A stretch of 64,000 nucleotides of DNA from Prorocentrum cordatum (Eukaryota > Sar > Dinophyceae > Prorocentrales > Prorocentraceae), in contig CAUYUJ010018640.1 in NCBI GenBank assembly GCA_963575745.1, positions 60,001 through 124,000 of the forward strand, given 5' to 3'. The notes under the pieces are model-generated. The model ran no database searches. It was not told the DNA's origin and saw only the letters and a list, made by a program, of their open reading frames with translations. Below, in pieces: positions 54,221 through 64,000 of this stretch. A program made the translations under genes and the position numbers. The stretch's first letter is position 1. Each line of letters begins with the position of its first letter.

Positions 54221-55660
54221 GTGCTGGAGCCTGCGATGTCCACCGACAACGTCGGCGAGCAGTTGGTGAAGGCCATTCGGGCGCAGGCGGCGCAGGTCGA
54301 GACGGCGGCGCAGGCGCCCTTCGCCGCCGGGCGCGCGCCGGGGGCCGCGGCGACGCCCGCGGGCGCGGGCCGGCCTGCGCGGGGGACTCGGGCGCGGCGG
54401 CGACGACCGAGGGCGCGGCGGCGACCGAGAGCGCGGCCGCGGCCGCAGCTGCCACCTGGGACCGCTATGGCGGCGGTGCGAAAGTCCACGGCGACATGGT
54501 CGTTGACGGCGACCTGGTCGTTGACGGTGGCGCGGTTGCCGCGCGTGGCTTCCAACGGCGGTGGTCTGCCATCGCGGAGGCGGGCGACGCGGGCAGCGGC
54601 CCGCGGGGTGCGCGCCAGGACGAGCTCCGCGACTTCATCCACGTCCACGGCGGCTGCAGACTGTTGTCGGCTGTCTTGATGGCTCTGCCGCGGTCGCTCC
54701 GCGAGGCGATCGCGCGGGGCAGCGCGGCGCCGAGGGCGCCGTTCCACGACCGGCGATGGAGGCGGGGCAGGAGCGGGCCCCCGCGCCGAGCACGCTCGAC
54801 TCGGTCGGCGAGCGGGCCGCCGCCGTCGCGACGCCGCCGCAGACGGCGACGCCGACGCGGCCACTGCGGAGGCGATGTCGCGGCCGACCCCGCAGACGCC
54901 GCCGCCGCGGCTCCCGCCCGCGCAGAACGGCGCCGCGCCGCCCCGCGAGGCGCTGCGCCCGCGGCCGCCCACCGCTCCACCCGTGGCCAAGCGGCGCCCC
55001 CGCCCACCGCCGATGGCCGTCGGGGCGCAGCCGACGCCGAAGTGGCCGCGACAGGCGCAGCCCCCGCGGGACGCACCGCGCGTCATCCCGCCGCTCGCGC
55101 GCGGGCCCGCGGCGAGGGCGGTGGCGGGCAAGACGCGTTGTCCGCCAGCGACGGCGCCCGTCCTGGGCGCGGCAGCTGGGCCGCGGCCGCTGCCGCGCGG
55201 CCTGTTGGGCCCGCCAGCCCGCGCGCGCGCGCGAATCGCCGGGCCGGCGGCAGCGCGACGGCGCCCGAGATGTGCAAGGGCGGAGGGCGGCGGGCAAAAC
55301 GCCATAAGCTCATCGAGCTTGTCCTGTCGGAGGGCCGGTGCGCGTCGCAGGACTGCGCGACCGTGCTGCAGGCGCAGATGGCGCCGCGCGCGGGAGCTGC
55401 AGACGCGCTCGGAGGCGCAGTGGGCGGCTGAACTGCAGGGGGGCGGTGAACTCCAGCGCGGCGCCAGCGCCGACGGCGGCGCTGACGTCAGCGCCGCTGC
55501 CGAAGCCGACGTTGACGCTGACGCCGGCGCCGCGCGCGCCCTCGCCGTTGCCTGCGCGGCATATAGTCGGCACTATTGCCGACGGTTTTCCTGCGGGCTC
55601 GTTCGTTGCGTGGTCGCAGTATGCGGCCGTCGCGTTAGCAGCCCTGTCGCCCTTGTCTGA
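54221..55660 (+). pseudogene. Broken Ala/Pro-rich coding-like region
   Basis: The ATG at 54236 gives MSTDNVGEQLVKAIRAQAAQ followed by VETAAQAPFAAGRAPG. After a frame change near 54370 a frame-1 reading gives TWDRYGGGAKVHGDMVVDGD, LVVDGGAVAARGFQRRWSAI, DELRDFIHVHGGCRLLSAVL and MALPRSLREAIARG. A Pro-rich frame-2 part (TPQTPPPRLPPAQNG) follows from 54875. Frame 1 then gives KRHKLIELVLSEGRCASQDC ATVLQAQM near 55300-55385, and frame 2 RARELQTRSEAQWAAELQGG. Together these look like one protein broken by frameshifts. No family recognised. Confidence 0.35.
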
Positions 55661-55679
55661 GATGAGAGACGTGCGCGGC

Positions 55680-56160
55680 GGGGGGGGCGGCGGCGGCGAA
55701 GGCCGCGGCGGCGACTGCGACGGCGAGTGCTGCGGCGACGGCGACGGCGGCGACGACGCCGACGGCGCCGGCCACATCGACGACGACGACGACACGGCTG
55801 GGAATTGATGCTGCGCGGCGGCGGCGCCGACGAGAATGGCGACGACCACGGCGACGGCGACGGCGGCGGATGCGCCGACGACGGCGATGACGACGCCACA
55901 AGTGGGAGACATCACCAGTGCGTGGCCCGAGCGAGTCTAGAGCTAGATCGTTAACATCGCTCACCGCGCGGCATGCTGCGCGGGCGCGGCGTGCCATGCG
56001 CCGGGTGAGGAGGGGCAGTTGCGGCATCCGTGCGCAGTCGCCACAGCTCTGCCGAGCACGGTTGCAGCGGTTGCTACAGCCCGTATGTGGCGAACCGACG
56101 AAAAGCAAGGTCTGGCATATCTGCCTTTCTTAGTACCTAACAGCGAAGACTGATAGGTTT
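55680..56160. other. GGC/GAC-rich stretch and spacer
   Basis: GGCGGCGGC and GACGACGAC runs at 55675-55800 and 55815-55900, then ordinary GC-rich sequence with no gene. Confidence 0.6.
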
Positions 56161-56249
56161 CTAGTTGGGTGAGAAGAGAGCATCATGACGCCCCAGGGGG
56201 GTCTGGGCGCGATCCGGGGAGATGCTGGGTATTTGTTTGTTTTGCAAGC

Positions 56250-56820
56250 AGTTACACATTTCGTGGTCTTCGAGGTCCCAGAACTCCATTCCCGGGCCAC
56301 ATTCTGAATGCCCGGAGCCAACTGTAGGCCACTTCGTGGTCTTCGAGTTCCCAGAATTCGCTTCCCGGGCCACATTTTGAATGCCCGGATCCAATTGTAG
56401 GCCACTTCGTGCTCTTCGAGTTCCCAGAACTCTATTCCCGGGCCACATTTTGAATGCCCGGAGACAACTGTATCCCTAAGGGCTTGTCGACTTTTCGCCG
56501 ATCGACTTGTGGGGAGCGAGCCAGACAAATCCAGGTAAATGCAGATAAATCCAGATAAATCCAAGCAGATCGAAACAAATCCGGGTAAATCCAAAGATCT
56601 CCGAGGAAAGGTGAAGCAACTCGCGGCCGCTCCAGCGCGAGTCGAAGGACGGCAGAAGTCGTTAAGCCTTTAACGACTGTAGGCCACTTCGTGGTTTTCG
56701 AGTTCCCAGAACTCCATTCCTGGGCATGATTTTGAATGCCCGGAGCCAACTGTAGGCCGCCACTTCGTGTTCTTCGAGTTCCCAGAATTCCATTCCCGAG
56801 CCACATTTTGAATGCTGAGG
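56250..56820. repeat. About 80-bp tandem repeat, five copies in two blocks
   Basis: CACTTCGTGGTCTTCGAG, CCCAGAACTCCATTCCCGGG and CCACATTTTGAATGCCCGGA recur in three copies at 56250-56475 and two more at 56680-56818. A run of AAATCCAGATAAATCC (10-base words) at 56520-56600 lies between the blocks. Confidence 0.8.
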
Positions 56821-57215
56821 CAGGCTGATGCTGAGGCTGAGGTAGGCTGAGGCTGAGGCCAAGGCTGAAGGCAGACTGAGCTGAGGCTGAAGCAGGCTGA
56901 GGCTGAGGCTGAGGCAGGCTGAGGCTAAGGCTGAGGCAGGCTGAGGCTGAGGCTGCTGAGTTTGAGGCTGAGGCAGGCTGAGGCTGAGGCTGAAGCAGGC
57001 TGAGGCTGAGGCAGGCTGAGGCTGAGGCTGAGGCTGATGCAGGCTGCGGCTGATGCAGGCTGAGGCTGAGGCCGAGGCTGAAGGCAGATTGAGGCTGAGG
57101 CTGAAGCAGGCCGAGGCTGAGGCAGAGGCAGGCTGAGGCAGGCTGAGGCAGGCTGATGCTGAGGCAGGCTGAGGCTGAGGCTGAGGCTGATGCAGGCTGA
57201 GGCTGAGGCAGCCTG
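56815..57215. repeat. GGCTGA hexamer minisatellite
   Basis: GAGGCTGAGGCAGGCTGAGGC-type hexamer repeats for 400 bases. The - strand Ser/Ala/Pro/Gln-rich frame (QPASASASAS) is an artefact. Confidence 0.9.
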
Positions 57216-57289
57216 ATCAGACCCCGACCCAAACACCAAACAAACACAGAAATGCACAGCGTTTTCTTGAAACGAGAGTGAGGGCGCCT

Positions 57290-58225
57290 GGCCATTGAGG
57301 AGGTTTGCGTTCACGTTCCGCATGGAGGATTCATTCGTGGAGACTCCGCAGTATGGATTCCTCACGACCGGTTCTTTCATGAGAGCTCTTGAATGCATAT
57401 TCTTCGCAGAGGGCCCCTTAGCTGATATTCCCAAGGATTCCGCGGCGACCCCCTGGCGCAGTTTTCTGACATCGGACTCCTTATTAAGATTCTACGTGTA
57501 GAGATTCACTGCAAAGGGTGACTTACTCAATATTCCTTCGTCATTATTCCTCGTGAGGAGCCCCTCATTAGGGCCCCCTGATTCAGACGAAAGGATTCCG
57601 GGCGAAAGATTTTGAAAATAGGGGGGTCTCGTTAAGGGCGCCCTAGTCAAGATCACTGAGACAGATTCCTGGCGTAGGATTCCGCAGGAAAGGATTCCCG
57701 ATGAAGGATTCCGTTTTTCAGGGCTCCTTTGTTTCATTATTTCTGGAGGAGTCCGCATGAACAAAAGGCTCTTTGTTAAGGATTTCTTAATTCCGATTCG
57801 GGTCCCTTGTTAAATATCCCGTTATGCGGATTGCTCAGCGCGTATTCTTCATTGACGATTCCTTCGCCAAGATCTTCATTCGGAGTTTCTAGACGGGTTT
57901 GCGATTGAAGATTATGTATTAAGGATCCCTTAGCTCGGATTCCTTCTGAGGGGTTCCTTAGTGAGGATTCCTTATGAAGGCGTTCCTTAGTGCGGATTCC
58001 TTAGTAATATTACCGTAATATGGATTCCTTTTGCAAGGACCCCTTGGTGAATATTATGGAGTAGTTCTGTTGTCAGGATCCCCTATGCAGGATGCCCCGA
58101 CGACTCCTTATGACAGTTTTTTTTACATAGGACTCCGCACTAAGGACTCCTAATTCCAGATTCCGTTTGAAGGGTTAGCGTAGGATTCGTTGTTCAGGGT
58201 TCCTTATTCAATCTTATTTATAATG
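57290..58225. repeat. Degenerate GGATTCCTTA array
   Basis: AGGATTCCTTA, GGATTCCG, AAGGATCCCTT and GTTCCTTAGT words recur at irregular 10-20 base intervals over 0.9 kb. The same word family returns at 62455-62705. Confidence 0.7.
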
Positions 58226-58249
58226 CCAGAGAAAAACCCCAATCGTAAT

Positions 58250-58690
58250 CTTTTTAGGGCCATGGGGCCATAGGTCTAAAGGGCTGGAGGGCCATGAGAT
58301 TATGGGGCTATGAGGCCATGGGGCAATAGGGCTATAGGGCTGTAGGGCTACAGGGATATGGGTCTATAGTGCTACAGAGCTATAGGGCTATATGGCTATA
58401 GGGCCATGGGCCTATAAGGCTATAGGGTTATAGTTCTGTAGAGCGATTTGGGCTATAGGGCTATATGGCTGTAGGGCTATTGGGCTATCGGGCTATAGGT
58501 ACAGGTCTACAGGGCTATAGGGCTACAAGGCTGTATGGCTGTAAGGAAATGGCTACAGGGATATGGGACTATAGGGCAATTTGGGCTATAAGGCTGTAGT
58601 GCTATAGGGCTATAGAGCCGTTGGGTCATTGGGTTATGCGGCTAGAGCTATAAGGCTATAGGGCTATACGGCTATAGGGTCACCGGGCAC
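58250..58690. repeat. GGGCTATA 8-bp array
   Basis: GGGCTATAGGGCTATAG, TATGGCTATAGGGC and GGGCTGTAGGG words dominate 440 bases. Confidence 0.85.
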
Positions 58691-60330
58691 CTGGGCTCAC
58701 CTGGGCTTATTCTGCAGAGCCGGATTTTTCTGGCCTCCGCGCCTTTTGTCGTTGAGCCGGCCGCAGCATCGCCGCGGCGAATGGGAGAACATGTTAAATA
58801 GGGACTCGTGCTTGAAAGAAATATATGAGGCCCCATGAAAGCCCGCGCGGCCCGACGTAGAACAAGTAGCGCCAGCTCCGATAAACCCTCGCAAGGAAGG
58901 CCACGTCGTGCACGTGTTCGACCTACGCGACCCAGGCCAGCGCAACGACGCCCAGGTCAATGCAGCCCCGCGTGTTGCAACAAGCTCGCTTTAGATCGCA
59001 GCCCAGCGAAGCCCAGTCCAGTTCGGCTTTGCGTTGTCATCGAGCGGCGCACCAGTCCTGCGAAGCCTTAGCCGGCCCGACCTAGCACAGCTTGGCCCGA
59101 TACCTTATCAGAGGGAAGTTCGATCCATTCTTGCTTCAAGCGGCCGCAGTCGAATCACGGCGGACGTAGTCTCACCGTTCAGGACCTTGTGCTACGTGAA
59201 GTCTGGCGTGTTTTGAGTGCAGAATGGCGTTCGCCCCCGTGCCGTTCGTGTTTTTTGTGCCTTGCTGGTGCTCTGGTTTGCCAAGAGGTGTCTTTCGATC
59301 ATGAGAAGTTGTCTGGGCGTGCTTCAGCCATTATGTTGCCCCTCCTCTTTCTTCCCTCCCCCGGGCCCCCATGGTTTTGAAGTTCGATTCGAGTGGTTAT
59401 GCGGCGTCGTGCAGATGTGCCAGAAGACGCCCCGGGGCGGTGAAAAAATGCGCGTTCGCTTGCGTGTCCTCACCCTCGACTTCCTCGACTCTCCCTGTAT
59501 TTCCGTCGGCGCGGCTCAGGTGTCGCTTCATTATCAGAGGAGACCAAACTCCCAGCGTCGGCCCGCTCTGCCTACTGTAGGCCGATGGGGCCCGAGAGGA
59601 GTTCGATCGGCACGGCCCGCCGACGGGGGGGTTCGGCGCCCGATGCGACGCGCGCGCGATTGCCAGACCGGCGGGAACCACCGCGCACCTCTCGCGTGAC
59701 ATAGCGAGTCCGTCGTCGCGGTTTCTGCGCCCGCCCGCCCCGTGCTGATGCGCTACAACAGTTGAAATGCTACGCCAGCACGCGTGCGTAAAGAGCGGCG
59801 GCGGCGCGTTGGCGGCGTCGAATTATCCATAAGGGCAAAGATTCCAGCGCCGATGGCGCAATGGCGCCGCTGGTGCCACATGTTCTATCGGGTCGTTTCG
59901 ACACGTCTTTATGACCTAGTGAGGGCGCGACGCACATTGCCAATCAATGGGCGCGCAAGATGTCATGCCGCAGGCAAACTTTGGAGGAACAGCTGGGGGT
60001 ACGACGTTCTTTTTTGCGTTGCTGTCTTTCGGTGCCGGGAGCATCCTAAGTTCATTCATTTCTTGGGCGGCAGGGGTTGGGTGGGGCACGCGGCGGGCTT
60101 GCAAGCGATTGGTGGGGCTGCGGGGGCTAAAGCCAGGCGCGCCTGGTGCCTGAACCCGGGCGCGGAATTCAAAATAACCTGAACCATGCTGCCCAGGGTG
60201 ATGCCCGTGCTGCGTTTATTCTCGTCGCCATCGTTCTCTTCCACGTCCTTCTCTTCCTCTTGCGTTTTTTTGCCGACGCCGCTCTTTTCCTTCTGCTTCT
60301 CTCGTCGCTCGATCGCATTCGCGCCCGGAT
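58691..60330. other. Gene-poor region
   Basis: CCCAG/GCCCAG words near 58900-59040, T-rich stretches near 60220-60300. Overlapping frames (59217-59699, 59784-60182) lack recognisable domains. Confidence 0.4.
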
Positions 60331-60625
60331 TCCTGGCCAGGTTTCCTGGCCGAATTTATCGGCCGGATTTTTGGCCGGATTCCTGGCCAGATTCCAGGCC
60401 GGATTTTCTGGCCGGATTCTTGCGTCGCACAGCGGCCGGATTTCTGGCCGGATTTCTCGGCCGATTTTTTTTGGCGGTTTTGCCTGAGACTTCATTGGAA
60501 GAAAATTCGGCGCAAAAATTCGGCGCAAAATTCGGCCCCCGCGCGCCCAATGCTCCGAGAGAAAAAATTCGGCGCGACGCCCTTGGAGGGGGTGCCCTGG
60601 CCGAAAAAAATCGGCCGCTGGCGTG
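60330..60625. repeat. GGCCGGATTTCTGG and AATTCGGCGCAAA short repeats
   Basis: GGCCGGATTT(C/T)TGG and TTCCTGGCCAG words every 13-20 bases at 60335-60460, then AATTCGGCGCAAAAATTCGG-type words at 60505-60620. Confidence 0.7.
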
Positions 60626-62275
60626 GCGGGCGGTTGCGCGGCCCCCGATGGGCCGAACGAAATTCGACCGTCACTCCCCGCGGGCCCAGAAAATCCCTTC
60701 GGTCAAATCGCTCAGGGATCAAGAAGCAAGTGGCAGTTCTGTTCGGCAGACGAGTGGTCGCGCGCGCGCGTGGCAGTTATTTGAAGCAGCATGAAAATCG
60801 CATTGCCACTGACTTGTCGGGGCCAGCGGCCCATGGGATGGGGCGTGGAGGTCAAGGGCGCCGCTAGGTCAGGCGCGCCAGTGTTTGATCGAACGCAAGG
60901 GGCGAGATTCCGCTGCCAGGGGCGTCCCGCGCGAAATTGGCAGTCATTCTGCGTCGGTTTGGTTCAGTAGAGTGCCGCTGAGCGTGGTTGGGTTTGACAG
61001 GGGAGGGAGGGCGACGGATAATGAAGGTGGGCAATAACAAACTTTAGAAAAATGCCAGTTGGGCTTTGCGCATCATGGCGACGTGGAGGGCCCATGAGAC
61101 AGATGACGACGTCGATGTTAGTGTGATTGTCCCGCCCCCGACCTTGGGCGCTCGAGCGCCTCCGAAACCCATTGGGCGCCGTCCGACCCCGTGGGCGCTG
61201 GGTAGCCGGCAGAGGCTCCAGACTCCTCCCATCCATTCGCCAGTCGCCCCCGTTCCTCCCTGTTCGGTTCGATCGACTGATCGGTGGTCATGTTGCCACC
61301 GCACTTTGGCCCCGAGTCTCAGGCGAACTGATCGCCTTGCGAGGTCTGTGTGAATATGATCATGGGGGTTCTTGGCGTTTCTCGGGGTGCCGCTTCTTGA
61401 AAGAGCGTTTCGGGAACAGAAGCGGTGAGCCTTTTCAGCGCTCACGAGTCGTCGTTCTTCACCTGCGTTCGCGCGTGCGCTGCCGAGGGTGCAACCTGGG
61501 ATATTAGCGTATCTACGCCCGACCAGTCGTGAACTCTTCCTCCCCTTCCTCCTTCTTACCGTCCCTCTGTTCTGGCTTCTTCTTGCTCTTGCGAAGTAGG
61601 TGCTCGGTGGTTTTCGCCCTCCCCCCCCCGTGATTCTGATGAGTTGAGCATGACGTGTGGGTCATTCCCGCGGACGTCGCACTTTTGCCCGCAGTAGCAG
61701 CTGGGGCATCCCAAAGTAGATTTTCGCGACGCGCTGGGGCCGCTTAGTTCGCGTGCGGGGATGGGCGCCAAGTCGCGGATGCTCGCCCATGCGACGATTC
61801 TGCGTGGCGTTTTCGGCGGTCTTAGCTCATGCAGCAAACTTGCGCACGCGCGCGCGGTCGTTGGAATGCCCCTGTGCTGCCAGGGGCAACGCCCGATGAT
61901 CGCGAGGGAGGTCGCGCGTGCGGCCTCGCTTTTGCACATTTTTTTTCCTGGCGCGGGCCCGTTGGGTCGAATTTTGGCACATGCAGGATTCGTCGATTTG
62001 TTCCGGTCATGGTTGTTCGGTTTCTTGTATTTTGCGGTTGTTTTCAGCGGCGCGCGCGCTTGCCTGGAATTGGTTCATGAGTTCCTCGATGCGCCGACGG
62101 CCGTTTGAATTTCGCGCGTTGTCTTTTTGTGAGATATGCGTGGCGCAGTGCGGAGACCGCAGCACAGGCGATGCTGGTCACGCACGAAAGCCCTTCGCAT
62201 TCGACGCGTTCCAAAAACATTCAATGACAAAAAAATATGTTATAAAAATTCGTCATTTGTTTCTGCACCCCGCCT
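60626..62275. other. Gene-poor region
   Basis: A 115-codon frame at 61761-62108 is partly hydrophobic (LFRSWLFGFLYFAVVFSG) but overlaps other frames and has no recognised family. Nothing else supported. Confidence 0.35.
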
Positions 62276-62277
62276 CC

Positions 62278-62415
62278 TTGGCGACCTGGGCGCCCGGGCA
62301 CTTGGGCGCCCTGGCATCTCCGGGCACTCCTGGGCACCCGCACTTACGGGCACCCCCTCGCACCCAGGCGCCCGGGCACCCCCGGGCACTTGGGCGCCAG
62401 GGCACCCGGGCCGGC
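62278..62415. repeat. GGGCACCTGGGCGCC array
   Basis: GGGCACTTGGGCGCC, CCGGGCACTCC and TGGGCACCCGCAC words every 10-15 bases. Confidence 0.75.
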
Positions 62416-62454
62416 CGCTGAAATCGGCGACGCGCTTCAATTTAACCTTATGAA

Positions 62455-62705
62455 TCCGTTAAGATCCCGACTGAGGCAAGCTCTGATTGAGGAATTCTGG
62501 ATTTTCCAATTTAGGGTCCGCATTAAGGATTCCTTTGCAAAGATTATTTATTAAGGGCCCCTTCGTAATGATTCCTCGGTGAGGATTCCTCGGCAAAGAC
62601 TCCTTGCTGAGGTTTCCTTGGTTAAGATTCCTCAATCAGGGTCCCTTGTTAAGGATCCCCCGTTACGGATTCCATAAGGGATTCTTTAGCATGGATTCCT
62701 CCTCT
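62455..62705. repeat. Second GGATTCC array
   Basis: GAGGATTCCTCGG, AAGGATTCCTTTGC and AAGGATCCCC words like those at 57290-58225, ending before a (GTC)n tract at 62730-62785. Confidence 0.7.
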
Positions 62706-62724
62706 TCCATCCTTCTCATCATCA

Positions 62725-62790
62725 TGGCCATCGTCGTCGTCGGCGTCGTCGCCGTCGCCGTCGCCGTCGTCGTCGTCGGGGTCGCGCTCG
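62725..62790. repeat. (GTC)n microsatellite
   Basis: GTCGTCGTCGGCGTCGTC pattern between 62732 and 62786. Confidence 0.85.
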
Positions 62791-62974
62791 TCTAATCTGG
62801 CTTCTCTTCCTGCTCATTCACATAATGTAATTATCCCCTCCTCCCCCCTCTCGCCGCCCCCCTCCCGAGGCTAGGGGGCGGCCGTGGCCCAGCGCGAGAG
62901 AGGGGGGAGAAGCCCCGCGCTGCGCGCCGCCCTCGGCTCGAGGTTGCGCCGCCCCGCCGAAGGAGGGCCAGATG

Positions 62975-63045
62975 GCGACGGGGGGGGGGGGGGGGGGGGC
63001 GCGGCGGGGAGCGGGCGGCAGATGGGGGGGGGGGGGGGGGGGCGG
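62975..63045. repeat. Poly-G tracts
   Basis: G runs of about 20 at 62979-62998 and 63026-63042. Length is probably unreliable. Confidence 0.85.
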
Positions 63046-63121
63046 GCGGCGGAGGGATAAACAAGTGGAGAGCATCGAAGAGGAGGCGCATAGTATGATC
63101 GCAGGGGGGGCGAGCATGCAT

Positions 63122-63158
63122 GCGTGTATATATATATATATATATACATGTGTACATG

Positions 63159-63211
<53 letters not shown>

Positions 63212-63246
63212 GTGGGTATAGTTCTACATGTGTATATATATATATA
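63122..63246. repeat. TA/TG microsatellite
   Basis: (TA)n at 63127-63146 and 63172-63206 with TACATGTG and GTATATG words between and after. Confidence 0.95.
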
Positions 63247-63279
63247 GCACGAGTGTGTGCACGAATATCATGCCCCCCT

Positions 63280-64000
63280 TGGTCTGAAAAGGCATCGGAG
63301 TAGTTTGGAACGCGAGCTCGGGGCGCATGCGGCGAGGGCCCGGGGCCGTTCGTTCGCCTGCGACAAGGCCGCGGGGCGCGAGCAGGAGGTCGCCCGCGCG
63401 GAGGGCGCCGGGGCCTCGCCCTGGAGCTGGAAGCCCCGGAGGTGGCGAACGCGGTGCAGCAGGATTATTTGCCCACCTTGCGGGCGAGCACGGGGGCGGC
63501 GAGCGCGGAGGAAAAGGTCGGCCCAAATATGTTCAAATCGGCGGGCGGGGCTGCGAAATTTCCGCGAAGCAGGACCGGCCAGGGGGGGCGCGGCAGCAGC
63601 CGGGGCCCTTTCGCGAGGCAAGGCGCCCGCCCGCAAGCCCTTCTGCGGCTGGAGGTCAGACGCCCAACAGCGCGGGGGGCGGCGACGGGGCAGGCCCCAG
63701 CAGGGCCAACGTGGCCCGAGACAGTTTCACCCTGAACACGCCGAAGACGAGTTTCAATTTGGCCGGGCGCGGCGGCGGTGCCAGCGCTGGCAGATTCCGC
63801 GGAGTTCTCGATGTCCACGGCCCCGTCGCGGGGTGCACATTTCTTCTTGCCGACGCATGCGCGACGGCACGGGGCAGCGGCGTCGGCGCCGGCGCCCGCA
63901 ATGCCCGAATTCAGCCGGGCAGCGGCGGCGGAGCCAGCGCCCGCAGCGCTCGAACCGAGCGCTGTTTCATTGGGGATCGAGTTGGAAAGACAGGGGGAGG
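63280..64000 (+). CDS. Weak coding-like sequence running off the window end
   Basis: Pieces in different frames look protein-like: LERELGAHAARARGRSFACD and KAAGREQEVARAEGAG near 63305-63410; LELEAPEVANAVQQDYLPTL, RASTGAASAEEKVGPNMFKS and AGGAAKFPRSRTG at 63422-63590; ADSAEFSMSTAPSRGAHFFL and EPSAVSLGIELERQG at 63795-64000. Two frame changes would be needed to join them. No family recognised; possibly the start of a gene continuing past the window, or GC-driven noise. Confidence 0.25.

Noticed and set aside
56432-57295. 287-codon - strand Ser/Ala/Gln/Pro-rich frame
   Set aside because: Translation of the GGCTGA hexamer array.
1-64000. tRNA genes, CRISPR arrays and bacterial operon signals
   Set aside because: No cloverleaf with a convincing T-loop was found by eye, the repeats have no CRISPR-type spacers, and gene structure is eukaryotic; a tRNA scan would be needed to exclude tRNAs fully.

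Overview
The window looks like nuclear DNA of a dinoflagellate alga, with Prorocentrum-like genomes the best guess. Three things point there: a degenerate copy of the dinoflagellate spliced leader in front of an intronless gene; retroelement proteins of the types common in dinoflagellates (a tyrosine-recombinase retroelement with a cytosine-methyltransferase domain, a Ty1/copia-like element and a LINE with an APE-type endonuclease); and GC-rich sequence packed with many unrelated short-period repeats. The species call is inference; the eukaryotic, repeat-rich character is seen directly.

Layout. 1-354: 3' end of an unrecognised gene. 355-5370: repeat mosaic (CTTGGGGGC-type arrays, an 89-bp direct duplication, degenerate telomere-like CCCTAAC repeats, a 9-bp CCCTATGAG array, a TA microsatellite). 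5569-7956: the one convincing intact gene, an intronless rhomboid-family protein with an EF-hand, preceded by an 18/22 match to the spliced leader. 7957-11390: more repeats. 11392-22139: a decayed DIRS-like element on the + strand (gag-like region, RT, RNase H, C5-methyltransferase-like domain, tyrosine recombinase) broken by in-frame stops and frameshifts. 22140-23110: about eight copies of a 112-bp satellite. 23167-30490: a decayed Ty1/copia-like element on the - strand (gag, CCCH finger, protease, integrase; RT and RNase H missing). 30960-31885: a related satellite with about 90-bp units in the opposite orientation. 32000-36000: mostly non-coding, with one AT-rich palindromic island. 36330-38190: coding-like sequence of unknown function. 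39330-43540: a decayed LINE interrupted by a higher-order minisatellite. 43870-45087: further coding-like pieces. 45100-51150: GC-rich sequence with weak open frames. 51690-52700: two copies of a 350-bp MITE-like element. 52700-63250: a run of different short repeats. 63280-64000: weak coding-like sequence running off the end.

The genes do not form a working pathway. The rhomboid gene may be expressed. Almost everything else recognisable is transposon wreckage, and the satellites appear tied to the ends of those transposons. The numerous one-base frameshifts could be true decay or long-read assembly indels; the in-frame stops inside otherwise continuous homology favour true decay.
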